Made by a program: the position numbers and the translations under genes
In this document: in pieces, positions 56,958-64,000 of the stretch
Position numbering within the stretch: position 1 is the first letter of the stretch
Layout of the letters: every line of letters starts with the position of its first letter
Notes under the pieces: model-generated
Database searches by the model: none
What the model was told of the DNA's origin: nothing
The model's input: the letters and a program-made list of their open reading frames with translations, nothing else
Source: Pseudomonadota bacterium
GTDB taxonomy: Bacteria > Myxococcota_A > Polyangia > Haliangiales > Haliangiaceae
Assembly (NCBI GenBank): GCA_022360315.1
Contig: JAKSDA010000633.1
Span: 18,864 to 82,863 of the forward strand
DNA length: 64,000 nucleotides
Direction: 5' to 3'

Positions 56958-58523
56958 ATGAGGATCGGTGAGATCTTGGTGCAGCGTGGCGCGGTCACGG
57001 CTGAGCAAGTCGACGAGGCTCAGATTCGGCAGAAGAGTTACCGGCTCGGCTCGACGTTGCTCGAGCTCGGTCACACCCATGTCGATGCCGTATCCCGCGC
57101 ACTCGCTCAACAAAAACAAGTTCCCTCAGCGCGTCTCGAACACTTCAAGGACGCCGACAAAAACGCGGTAACAATACTCGACCCCAACCTGGCCGCGCGC
57201 CACTACGCTGTGGCACTCGGATTTCTCGACATCGACGAGAAGCAACTGGTCGTCGCGATGCGCGATCCGGAGAACGATGCTGCAGTGCGCGAGATCGAAG
57301 CGGCGACCGGCTACCAGGTGATCCGCTGCGTCGTTGCCGAGGCGCTTTTGCGCAAGGCGCTCGACCGCTTCTACGGCGTCCAACCGGTGCTCGAAGTCGC
57401 CAACCTATCGTCCGAACGCCACGCCACCTCGACCGGGATCTCGCTGGAAGCGCCCAGAGTCACCAACATGTTCCCCGCTCTGTCCGGGCCCTATCCGGTG
57501 GTCGAACCCCCACCACAGGCGAAGCCGGAGCAGGTGGTCAACGGCGTGTGCGCCGTCCATCCCGATCATACCACCGCGTTTGTCTGCCCCGAGTGCGACA
57601 CCGAATGGTGCTTCGAGTGCAGCGATCACCACTGGACCAAGGGCGGCTTCGTCGATCGCTGCCGCAAATGCCAGCATATCCTGGCGGTCGTGGGCGGTCG
57701 GCGGTCTCACGGGGCAAAATCGGTATCCGCGACGAGATTGTTCTTCAGCCGCCTGCCAGAGCTCTTGCGCTTTCCATTGACCCGATCCGGGCTGGTTTTG
57801 TTATTGGTCTTGTCGCTGGTCACGGTGATGTTGGGCCAGGGGAGTCTGTTTTTGGCGCCAATGCTCAGTGGTGGAATTGCGATCGCCTCGTTCGGTTGGT
57901 TCGCCGCCGCAGGTATCGAGTTGATGATTTTTCTCGGACTCGTGACTGCGACTGCGTCGGGCAAAGAAGATATTCAACTTTCAGACCTCCTGAGTTTCAA
58001 CGAGTTAATATTTTTTCCGCTTTGGCGCATTATCGTCGCCTATCTCCCGCTTGTTGCCACTTTGATATGGTGGACATTCAGCGTCCACGGGCCATTGCAA
58101 CTTCACTCATTCGTCACCTTACTCGATGAGCCGACCAACTTCCGCGCAGTGATCGGTGTGGTCTCGCTGCCCGCGATTGCAGTCCTTTTCAGCGTTGCTC
58201 TATTGCCGCTCTTGATCCTCATCGCAGCCATATCCAGCTCATTTCTCAGAGTACTCAATCCATTGGTGTGGTTTCGAACCCTGCGCGTCATCGGCGCCCT
58301 GTATATCGTGGGCGAGGTCCTTTTCCTCGCCCTCTACGCATTTGACAGACTGTGGTTGCAGCCCACGCTGTCCGGCTTGGTCGTCGACGACAGGGTCTTC
58401 GTGGTATTCGTCACAGCATTTGTCACCACCTTTGTTGGATACGTTGCCCCATTTATGGCAATGCGTGTGCTCGGTGGCCTGATCGAGCCCCACCTCAACG
58501 AACTGCGCGCAGCCGCGAGCTGA
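56958..58523 (+). CDS. MshEN domain-zinc finger-multi-TM protein
   Basis: 521 residues. Residues 1-140 are a GspE/MshE N-terminal (MshEN) domain, with both halves of its repeated motif visible: R-I-G-E-I-L-V-Q-R-G-A-V-T and R-L-G-S-T-L-L-E-L-G-H-T. In MshE this motif binds c-di-GMP. There is no secretion ATPase after it. A B-box-like zinc finger follows at about 197-241 (C-x-V-H-P-D-H, C-P-E-C, W-C-F-E-C, C-R-K-C). The second half has five to six membrane helices and the I-A-A-I-S-S-S-F-L-R-V-L-N-P-L segment, like YIP1-type or related membrane domains. Starts 234 bases after the PilZ-like gene on the same strand. Probably a membrane receptor for a second messenger; this is inference. Confidence 0.85.
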   Translation: MRIGEILVQRGAVTAEQVDEAQIRQKSYRLGSTLLELGHTHVDAVSRALAQQKQVPSARLEHFKDADKNAVTILDPNLAARHYAVALGFLDIDEKQLVVAMRDPENDAAVREIEAATGYQVIRCVVAEALLRKALDRFYGVQPVLEVANLSSERHATSTGISLEAPRVTNMFPALSGPYPVVEPPPQAKPEQVVNGVCAVHPDHTTAFVCPECDTEWCFECSDHHWTKGGFVDRCRKCQHILAVVGGRRSHGAKSVSATRLFFSRLPELLRFPLTRSGLVLLLVLSLVTVMLGQGSLFLAPMLSGGIAIASFGWFAAAGIELMIFLGLVTATASGKEDIQLSDLLSFNELIFFPLWRIIVAYLPLVATLIWWTFSVHGPLQLHSFVTLLDEPTNFRAVIGVVSLPAIAVLFSVALLPLLILIAAISSSFLRVLNPLVWFRTLRVIGALYIVGEVLFLALYAFDRLWLQPTLSGLVVDDRVFVVFVTAFVTTFVGYVAPFMAMRVLGGLIEPHLNELRAAAS

Positions 58524-58649
58524 GGTCCGAATCCGGACTCCGGAGTTTCGGGATAAACCCGGTCCTGCATGAAAATCGGGTTCAAGGTGGTCCTCAAATT
58601 GTATATTGCCGAGACAAATCCCGGACAATCCTGTATTCTGGTAGGTTCC

Positions 58650-60413
58650 ATGGATGTCGGAACTCTCATAGCCGGACGCTACGTGCTTCAGGCACAGGCT
58701 GGTACGGGTGCGGTGGGCTCTGTGTACAGGGCCCGCGATCTCAACACCGGGGGCGAGGTGGCGATCAAGTTCCTGCGACAGCAGGTAGCTCAGCAGGACA
58801 GGCGACTTGCCCGGGAGTCCACACTGCTGCGCACTCTGCGCCATCCAGCCATCGTGGGCTTTCTCGACAGTGGTCGGATCGCTGGGCGCAAGCGGTTTCT
58901 GGTCATGGAATGGCTGGATGGTATCGATCTAAAAGTCCGTCTCGAGCGCGACTCGCTCACCATTGCCGAGTCGCTGCACCTGGCAGGGCGAATCGCCTCT
59001 GCCCTCGCCTTTGCGCACAGCCATGGCATCACCCATCGCGATATCAAACCCGGCAACATTTTTTTGCCCCACGGGAAGGTCGAGGACGCCAAACTCGTCG
59101 ACTTTGGCATGGCCGGCTGGGCCGATGCCACGCAGACATTTACCAGGCCGGGCAGCCGCCTGGGAACTCCGCTGTACATGTCTCCCGAGCAGATACGCGG
59201 GAGTGCGGACCTCGGACCGCTCACCGACGTCTTTTCGCTGGGCTGTGTACTATTCGAGTGTCTGACTGGTGAGCCGGCGTTTTCGATATTCTCGGCGAGA
59301 AATGAGAAAGAACTTTTCACCCATATTCTCGATGATGAGCTACCCACCGTGTGCACGATGGCTCCTTCCGTGCCGCGTTCGGTCGAAAACCTGGTCCAGT
59401 GCATGATGGCCAAAGAGCGAACGCTCCGACCGATGAGCGACCAGATTGGCGAAGAGGTAGACAAGGTCGCCGGCCTACTCGACAAACACGTCCTGCAGTG
59501 GAAACCGCCTCTGGCCGAAAAAAGAGCTCAGACTGGTACATCGGCCCAGCACTCGATCCATGTCGTGGTCGCCGCGTCGCATTCGGCCACACCGTTTATC
59601 GGCCGGAAACGAGAGCTGAGCATCCTTTTGCGCGCGGTCAACGACTGCATCGAAGATGAGCAGGCACAAGCGTTGATAGTGACCGGACCGCCCGGCTTTG
59701 GCAAATCGCGTCTGTGCCGCGAATTGACCGGTCAGCTCGGCCGACAGGGCGAGGATATCGGCATCTGGATGGCTCGAGTGGGAAAACTGCCTTCAGACTC
59801 GCAGTTGCCCGCAATTGCCGCGTTCATCCTCTCCGCAACCGGCATGGCGGAGCGGATGCCTGGACCGTCCAGCAGGCATTTGCTTCGCGACTATTTCACG
59901 CGCTACCTCTCGGTCGAGCAGAGCGACCATGCCATCCGGGTACTTACCGAGCTATTCGGCGCGGCCCGGCCCGACGACGACACTGTCGAGCCGAAGACTG
60001 TCCACGGCGGCGTCAAAACGGTACGCCAGGAGCTGCGCCGTGTTTTTCGTGATCTGCTCGAGGCCGAGACTCGGCACCATGCGGTCATTCTGTTCATCGA
60101 CGACCTGCAATGGGCCGACCGCGCCTCGGTCGAAACGCTCGACCAGCTCATGTCCGACCTGGCCGAGCGGCCACTCCTGGTTTTGGCTGCAGGCCGGCCG
60201 GAGTATCGCGAACTATTTCCCGATCTGTGGAGCGAACACCTCGCCACCGAGATTCGCCTGGGCCGTTTGACCCAGCGCGCTGCGGAGACCATGATCCGCT
60301 CGTTGTTGGGTAATGACGTACCACCCGAGCGTGTCACCGAACTCGTGGAACGAGCTCGAGGCAGCCCATTCTATCTCCAAGAGCTCGCACGCAACGCCGC
60401 CGAGACTATCTAG
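58650..60413 (+). CDS. Ser/Thr protein kinase-AAA ATPase protein lacking TPR part
   Basis: 587 residues from the ATG at 58650 (TAGG upstream; an earlier ATG at 58569 lies in unrelated sequence). Kinase 5-270: G-T-G-A-V-G-S-V loop, Lys40, H-R-D 129-131, D-F-G 151-153. An AAA/STAND ATPase follows, with P-F-I-G-R-K-R-E-L, Walker A G-P-P-G-F-G-K-S near 347 and Walker B V-I-L-F-I-D-D-L-Q-W. It ends at G-S-P-F-Y-L-Q-E-L-A-R-N, the point where the larger paralogue at 50.4 kb continues into a further 570 residues. It also lacks the cyclase-like insert. Either a natural short form or a 3'-truncated gene; the stop is 17 bases from a convergent frame. Confidence 0.92.
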   Translation: MDVGTLIAGRYVLQAQAGTGAVGSVYRARDLNTGGEVAIKFLRQQVAQQDRRLARESTLLRTLRHPAIVGFLDSGRIAGRKRFLVMEWLDGIDLKVRLERDSLTIAESLHLAGRIASALAFAHSHGITHRDIKPGNIFLPHGKVEDAKLVDFGMAGWADATQTFTRPGSRLGTPLYMSPEQIRGSADLGPLTDVFSLGCVLFECLTGEPAFSIFSARNEKELFTHILDDELPTVCTMAPSVPRSVENLVQCMMAKERTLRPMSDQIGEEVDKVAGLLDKHVLQWKPPLAEKRAQTGTSAQHSIHVVVAASHSATPFIGRKRELSILLRAVNDCIEDEQAQALIVTGPPGFGKSRLCRELTGQLGRQGEDIGIWMARVGKLPSDSQLPAIAAFILSATGMAERMPGPSSRHLLRDYFTRYLSVEQSDHAIRVLTELFGAARPDDDTVEPKTVHGGVKTVRQELRRVFRDLLEAETRHHAVILFIDDLQWADRASVETLDQLMSDLAERPLLVLAAGRPEYRELFPDLWSEHLATEIRLGRLTQRAAETMIRSLLGNDVPPERVTELVERARGSPFYLQELARNAAETI

Positions 60414-60429
60414 CCCCTGTCTAGCCCGG

Positions 60430-60801
60430 CTAGTCTTCACGGGGGACGCAGTTGTCGGCCACGTTGATCGAGGAGGTGCTGGTGCACGACTCGAGCGCGG
60501 CCATCCACACCTTGATCAGACCGTCGATGGTCGCGAGTTGGCTGGGCGGCTGAAAGTACTCATATGTGAATGATGCCTGGGCGCCGGCAAGTGACAGGGT
60601 GAAGGTGACTCTCTCGCATCGCGAGTCGGCCTGCAGGGCGACTGAGCCGAAGTCCACTTCGCGAGGCTCATTCAAGCCAAACGCCAGACCATCGGGCAAA
60701 CCGGCACGTATTCGCAGACAGATTCGGATCTGCTCAACGGCCTGTTCTGTTGCCGAATCCGAACTGATTCTCGTGGATTGCGATCTATTTAGACCCAGCA
60801 G
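60430..60801 (-). pseudogene. Open frame without a proper start, possible 5'-truncated gene
   Basis: The minus-strand frame is open from just after a stop at 60802-60804 down to the stop at 60430-60432, but has no ATG or GTG near the start; a TTG at 60699 has no ribosome site. The translation (E-P-R-E-V-D-F-G-S-V-A-L-Q-A-D-S, T-F-T-L-S-L-A-G-A-Q-A-S-F) has reasonable codon bias in its last 90 codons and two Cys near the end, like small secreted proteins. I read it as the surviving 3' part of a gene that lost its signal peptide. No family recognised. Confidence 0.45.
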
Positions 60802-60947
60802 TCATAAGAGGCAAGCCAGCGCGGCAAAGTCAATATAGTTTGCCGCGTTCGCCTCTCGTCATCGAATGGTTGACAGCAAGATATTCGATCGGGTTTTACT
60901 ACTGAAGCTATCCTCAACGACATGATTCAATTCGCGGGTCAAAACCG

Positions 60948-61050
60948 GAGGTGGTACGCTGTGTCGCCGAAGCGGTCGCCCAGATAAAATTTCCTGCAAC
61001 TGGCAGCGAGACCGCATTCGAATATCCGTTTATCGTCGAGTCCAATAAGG
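60948..61050 (+). pseudogene. Fragment of an AgmX/PglI or TonB-type C-terminal domain
   Basis: The frame reads E-V-V-R-C-V-A-E-A-V-A-Q-I-K-F-P-A-T-G, then F-E-Y-P-F-I-V-E. This is the last third of the C-terminal domain common in myxobacterial AgmX/PglI and TonB-like proteins (Cys-V-x(5-6), F-P, Y-P-F). Nothing recognisable precedes it in any frame, and the downstream continuation to 61364 is not domain-like. A short pseudogene remnant. Confidence 0.45.
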
Positions 61051-61236
61051 AGATACAGCGACGACTCTACACGGCCATCAACCAGATCGACATCGCCTGC
61101 GCACCATGGGACTTGCAGCACCACAGGCCACAGCCGGTGGTGCCCACCATACAGGTCGACATGCGCGCTTCTCGCCTCCAAGAACGCTACCACTCCAGTG
61201 CGTGCGCCGCAATCTATCAACCTCTGTGCAGAAGGA

Positions 61237-62403
61237 CTAGTCGACCAAATCTGGCTTTTGTCTATTTAAGTAGTCGTCAAAGCTCTGGAGATACGCCGGA
61301 TTTCCGGGAACCACTATGTGAGCCTGAGCGAACCCGCGCCCGAGCTCGTGAATATCACCCATGATTATGCGATTGCCGCGCACATGATCGATAGCGACCA
61401 GCCTGAACCTCTCCAGCGTGTCAGGCCGTTCCAGTGCGTGGTTGTAAGCATCCTGTAAACGCGTCTTGACTTCGTCTTGACCGTTGCGGAAGAGATTCGA
61501 TATGGCCCAGGCAAAATGCCAGACGCCAAAGTTCCAGTCGTAACCATCCGTGACATCTGCCTTGTAGATAGCATCGATATGAAGCAGATAGAGGTCATTG
61601 ATCCTCTGAGCAACCTCCGGTGTAACGATTTGGTCGCGTATCGCCCAAATCGTGAGCATGGAAGTCGCATTCTCCGTCGCCAATTCGAGCTCAGCGATCT
61701 GCAGAGTGGCTACAAGGTCAATCCCCTCGAGCACAACGTCCTTCTGGTCGAAGTACACAAATGGAAGTACATTGCAGGCAGGGTTGTCGACGCCCGGTGA
61801 CGCGACACTGTCAGTGTGGTAAACGTACTCGGTGCTGAGCACGGGGAGAGGTGTGTAGCACCAGTTCGACTCGTCATCATTGAGCAGGGAGTCGATTGCG
61901 TTTGGGTCTAACTGCCAGCCGCGCGTGCCGGTGGCAGGGCCGGGACTGTATTCCGCGTACTCCACACGATCGATCGCGACACCACCGCAGGTGAGGACCA
62001 CCTGATCCGGGCCGGCTGCCTCGAGCTGGAACTGGTCGTCCGAGAAGACCCAGGCCGGATCTATCAGCGCTGGTGGCGTATCGACTCCACGGTCGCTCGC
62101 ACTCGCGAGAACCGCATATTTCCCCGGCTCGATCTCAAGAGTTCGATTGATCGTGAAGCGATCGGATCCATTGTCACTGAGTGTGCATCCCTGCAGATCG
62201 ATTGCAGTTTCGGTGGTATTGTAGAGCTCGATCCAGTCGGTTGCCGATGACTGGATATTGGGCATCAACTCGGTAATCACTACCTCGCCGGGCTCGATGT
62301 GCGCGTCGCCCGTCGGCTCATCAGTGTCGTCATTAGCGCAGCCAAATAGAAGCAGTGCACATGCTGTAGTAATCCAGTGCCAGTATAAAAAATTTGGTTT
62401 CAT
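61237..62403 (-). CDS. Lipoprotein with lamin-tail (LTD) domain
   Basis: 388 residues. The second ATG of an ATGATG pair (62403) follows GAGGG and begins a lipoprotein signal (I-T-T-A-C-A-L-L-L-F-G-C-A). The lamin-tail domain is clear at about residues 35-150: G-E-V-V-I-T-E-L-M-P-N-I, D-W-I-E-L-Y-N-T-T-E-T-A-I-D-L, G-C-T-L-S-D-N, G-K-Y-A-V-L-A. The C-terminal 200 residues are mostly alpha-helical (N-F-G-V-W-H-F-A-W-A-I-S-N-L-F-R) with no known family. LTD domains in bacteria appear on secreted nucleases and surface proteins as binding parts. The first, longer start at 62529 lies in a non-signal sequence. AT-richer than core genes. Confidence 0.85.
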   Translation of the reverse strand: MKPNFLYWHWITTACALLLFGCANDDTDEPTGDAHIEPGEVVITELMPNIQSSATDWIELYNTTETAIDLQGCTLSDNGSDRFTINRTLEIEPGKYAVLASASDRGVDTPPALIDPAWVFSDDQFQLEAAGPDQVVLTCGGVAIDRVEYAEYSPGPATGTRGWQLDPNAIDSLLNDDESNWCYTPLPVLSTEYVYHTDSVASPGVDNPACNVLPFVYFDQKDVVLEGIDLVATLQIAELELATENATSMLTIWAIRDQIVTPEVAQRINDLYLLHIDAIYKADVTDGYDWNFGVWHFAWAISNLFRNGQDEVKTRLQDAYNHALERPDTLERFRLVAIDHVRGNRIIMGDIHELGRGFAQAHIVVPGNPAYLQSFDDYLNRQKPDLVD

Positions 62404-63234
62404 CATACCCTCGGTCATTCTATGGCAATCAGAGTAATCGCATACCACGACCGTCAAAGAGCTGTCTAGAGCCATCAGAAGTACACCCCGACGGAGCGGT
62501 TTATCCAAGGCGATAGCATTGAAGTGCAATCAGCGATCCAACAAAGTTCCAAGTTGGGGTTCTTCGAGAAACAGGCCCTCAGTATTCTCGACCTTATGTT
62601 GTTTCAAGCGACCTTGCAATGACCTTCACACATAGAGCCACCGCACTCAGTAGGTATGGATGAGCTGCGCTCCGTGAAATCCCGTTGTACTACAGATTGT
62701 TTTGCATTAACCGAATCGCATTCTCGGCTAATTTCCTCATTTTGTCAGCCTTGTCGCCAGGTTGGGCCAGTGCGCACAATTCCCGGTACGTCAGGTTCGT
62801 AAGCGGTACGTCAGGTCGTAAGCGACTCATCAAAGCTATCACTGGGTTTCAATCGACCACAGATAAGTTTGCCGACCTTCGTGTTTCCATCTCGATCGTC
62901 TTCTTGACCAGCCGCTGCAATCGATCGGCGCGCTTGAATACCTTCTGATCTGCACTGACGTATTCCGGACTTGGGTAAGACAAAAATTTACCAATAATAG
63001 CTACGCAGTGCGCGTCGATCGGGGGTCGTTACGGCTGTCGTTCGGTATCCGGCGCTATTTCTATCGATTCCACCATAGCGTCCGTCCGCACTTTGCAGAG
63101 CAGCCGCAATCCTCCCCGCTGCCGGCATTTTCTGCGTCTCGAGTTCGGCAGCAGAGAGGCACTCCCCGTATAGTACCCACCCCGTGGGTTTTAAGAGAAA
63201 GTTCCCGACTCATCGACGCCGACGCAAAGCCAGG
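62404..63234. other. Intergenic stretch with tandem duplication and possible gene debris
   Basis: About 830 bases without a convincing complete gene. A minus-strand segment (about 63025 down to 62854) gives gene-like sequence (V-F-K-R-A-D-R-L-Q-R-L-V-K-K) but no start. A short tandem duplication lies at 62784-62822. Confidence 0.45.
62784..62822. repeat. Tandem duplication of about 20 bases
   Basis: CGGTACGTCAGGTTCGTAAG followed at once by the same sequence with one T missing. A recent duplication; function unknown. Confidence 0.9.
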
Positions 63235-64000
63235 GTGGAGCAGTACGAGTACAGACGAACTCTGTACCACCTTGGATTTGCCCGGACCGTCAACGAGGGT
63301 GTGCCGCCCGGCGTAAAGCTCGAGGTCGAGTATCCGCTGTCGTGGGATTCTCGGCGTATCGATCAACGATTGGTCCGCGGCCGGGGCAAGAAGCGAGACC
63401 ACGAGGCCGGGGTTCTGCGAGGGTTGTGGCCCCATTTGGGCGAGCAGACACTACTCGACTTCAAGGGGCCGACGCGCGGTTTTCGCAGAGGCGAACTGAT
63501 TCGGCTAATCAGCTATGGCGGGGAGTATCTGGCCTCTCGTACAGGAGAATTCGATAGCCCATCGGAGCTGAGTTTGGTGCTGGTGGTACCCAGGATGACC
63601 CCGACTCTGAGCCGGGAGATCGAGTGGATGGACTTGCGTATGGAACCGCTAGAAGACGGCTATGCGCGTCTGGTCGGGAGCAGGTACACTATGATTGTTG
63701 TCTTGTTGGACAGGGTATCAAGAGAAGAGAAGAATCTAAAACCGTTTACCCACGCCAAAAAGCTGGACAAAGACGTCGCTCACAGTACCCTTGCCTGGAT
63801 CCTCGAGGTTGCACAAATGGAAGATATCGGAAATCTTGAAGGGTTGGACGATCTGCTGGAAAAGCTAGCTGCGACGCTCGGACCAGAGCTCGTGCTACGT
63901 CATTTTGCTCCCGAGGAGCGTCTGGCCGGGCTCGAGCCCGAGGAGCGTCTGGCCGGGCTCGAGCCCGAGGAGCGTCTGGCCGGGCTCGAGCCCGAGGAGC
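63235..64000 (+). CDS. PD-(D/E)XK-like (Rpn-type) protein with 9-residue tandem repeats, 3' end outside window
   Basis: At least 255 residues, continuing past the window. The GTG at 63235 begins V-E-Q-Y-E-Y-R-R-T-L-Y-H-L-G-F, which I take as the family start; a GTG at 63184 would add 17 basic residues. The core L-L-D-F-K-G-P-T-R-G-F (Asp75-x-Lys77) followed by R-L-I-S-Y-G-G-E-Y-L looks like a PD-(D/E)XK nuclease active-site half, as in Rpn/YhgA-like families. From residue 226 the unit P-E-E-R-L-A-G-L-E repeats. Similar repeat-tailed proteins occur in multiple copies in some myxobacteria. Nuclease activity is unproven. Confidence 0.75.
   Translation, partial: MEQYEYRRTLYHLGFARTVNEGVPPGVKLEVEYPLSWDSRRIDQRLVRGRGKKRDHEAGVLRGLWPHLGEQTLLDFKGPTRGFRRGELIRLISYGGEYLASRTGEFDSPSELSLVLVVPRMTPTLSREIEWMDLRMEPLEDGYARLVGSRYTMIVVLLDRVSREEKNLKPFTHAKKLDKDVAHSTLAWILEVAQMEDIGNLEGLDDLLEKLAATLGPELVLRHFAPEERLAGLEPEERLAGLEPEERLAGLEPEE
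63910..64000 (+). repeat. Perfect 27-base coding tandem repeat running off the window
   Basis: Three complete identical copies (63910-63936, 63937-63963, 63964-63990) and the first ten bases of a fourth. Each codes for P-E-E-R-L-A-G-L-E. DNA identity is complete, including third positions, so the array is young or kept uniform. Confidence 0.97.

Noticed and set aside
62854..63025. Minus-strand coding-like segment with V-F-K-R-A-D-R-L-Q-R-L-V-K-K
   Set aside because: No start codon or ribosome site and no family; too short to separate from chance.
63910..64000. 27-base repeat considered as a CRISPR array
   Set aside because: Units are contiguous with no spacers and stay in one reading frame.

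Overview
The window looks like part of the chromosome of a myxobacterium or close relative (Myxococcota), with high GC over most of its length. No rRNA, tRNA, CRISPR array or intact insertion sequence was seen. The assignment rests on gene style: large Ser/Thr protein kinases fused to NTPase and TPR or coiled-coil parts, PEGA and PilZ-like proteins, many secreted lipoproteins of unknown role, a thioester alpha-2-macroglobulin, an MbnP/MbnH pair, and a secreted deacetylase-like protein ending in a Cys-TM-Arg tail like MYXO-CTERM. The species cannot be named from the sequence.

Layout. 1-2.5 kb: the end of a protein with a long Asp/Glu tail, a small YwbE-family gene and an aldehyde dehydrogenase. 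2.5-7.6 kb (minus strand): a tight five-gene operon encoding an MbnP-type copper-binding lipoprotein, an MbnH-type di-heme lipoprotein, an outer-membrane-barrel candidate, and a RegB/RegA-type redox two-component system. 7.8-15 kb: a MoxR/DUF58/SpoIIM/RDD/DUF4129/DUF4350 envelope cluster, with a convergent membrane protein. 15.4-23 kb: alpha-2-macroglobulin and a secreted DUF2252 lipoprotein. 23-33.4 kb: an accessory, repeat-rich, lower-GC stretch with a deacetylase-like surface protein, a PhzF/LysR pair, an alcohol dehydrogenase remnant, a seven-repeat beta-propeller lipoprotein and two orphan lipoproteins. 33.4-43.6 kb: an NtrC-type regulator, a DUF2723 membrane protein, small envelope proteins, a MerR-TPR fusion, and a Ser/Thr kinase-STAND-coiled-coil protein with a TPR partner. 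43.7-48.2 kb (minus strand): a TRAP transporter (DctPQM) followed by a DcaP-like porin. 48.2-50 kb: a mostly noncoding stretch and a serine protease homologue that has lost its catalytic His. 50.4-60.4 kb: a signalling block of two large Ser/Thr kinases around a PilZ-like/TM/PEGA protein and an MshEN/zinc-finger/multi-TM protein. 60.4-64 kb: gene debris, a lamin-tail lipoprotein, and the start of a PD-(D/E)XK-like gene whose 3' part is a perfect 27-bp repeat running off the window.

How the genes may work together. The strongest unit is the mbnP-mbnH-OMP-regB-regA operon, where a quinone-type redox sensor is co-transcribed with a periplasmic copper/heme pair. The second is the 50-60 kb block, where two candidate cyclic-di-GMP-type receptor modules on membrane proteins sit between two protein kinases. 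Both are inferences from gene order and motifs.
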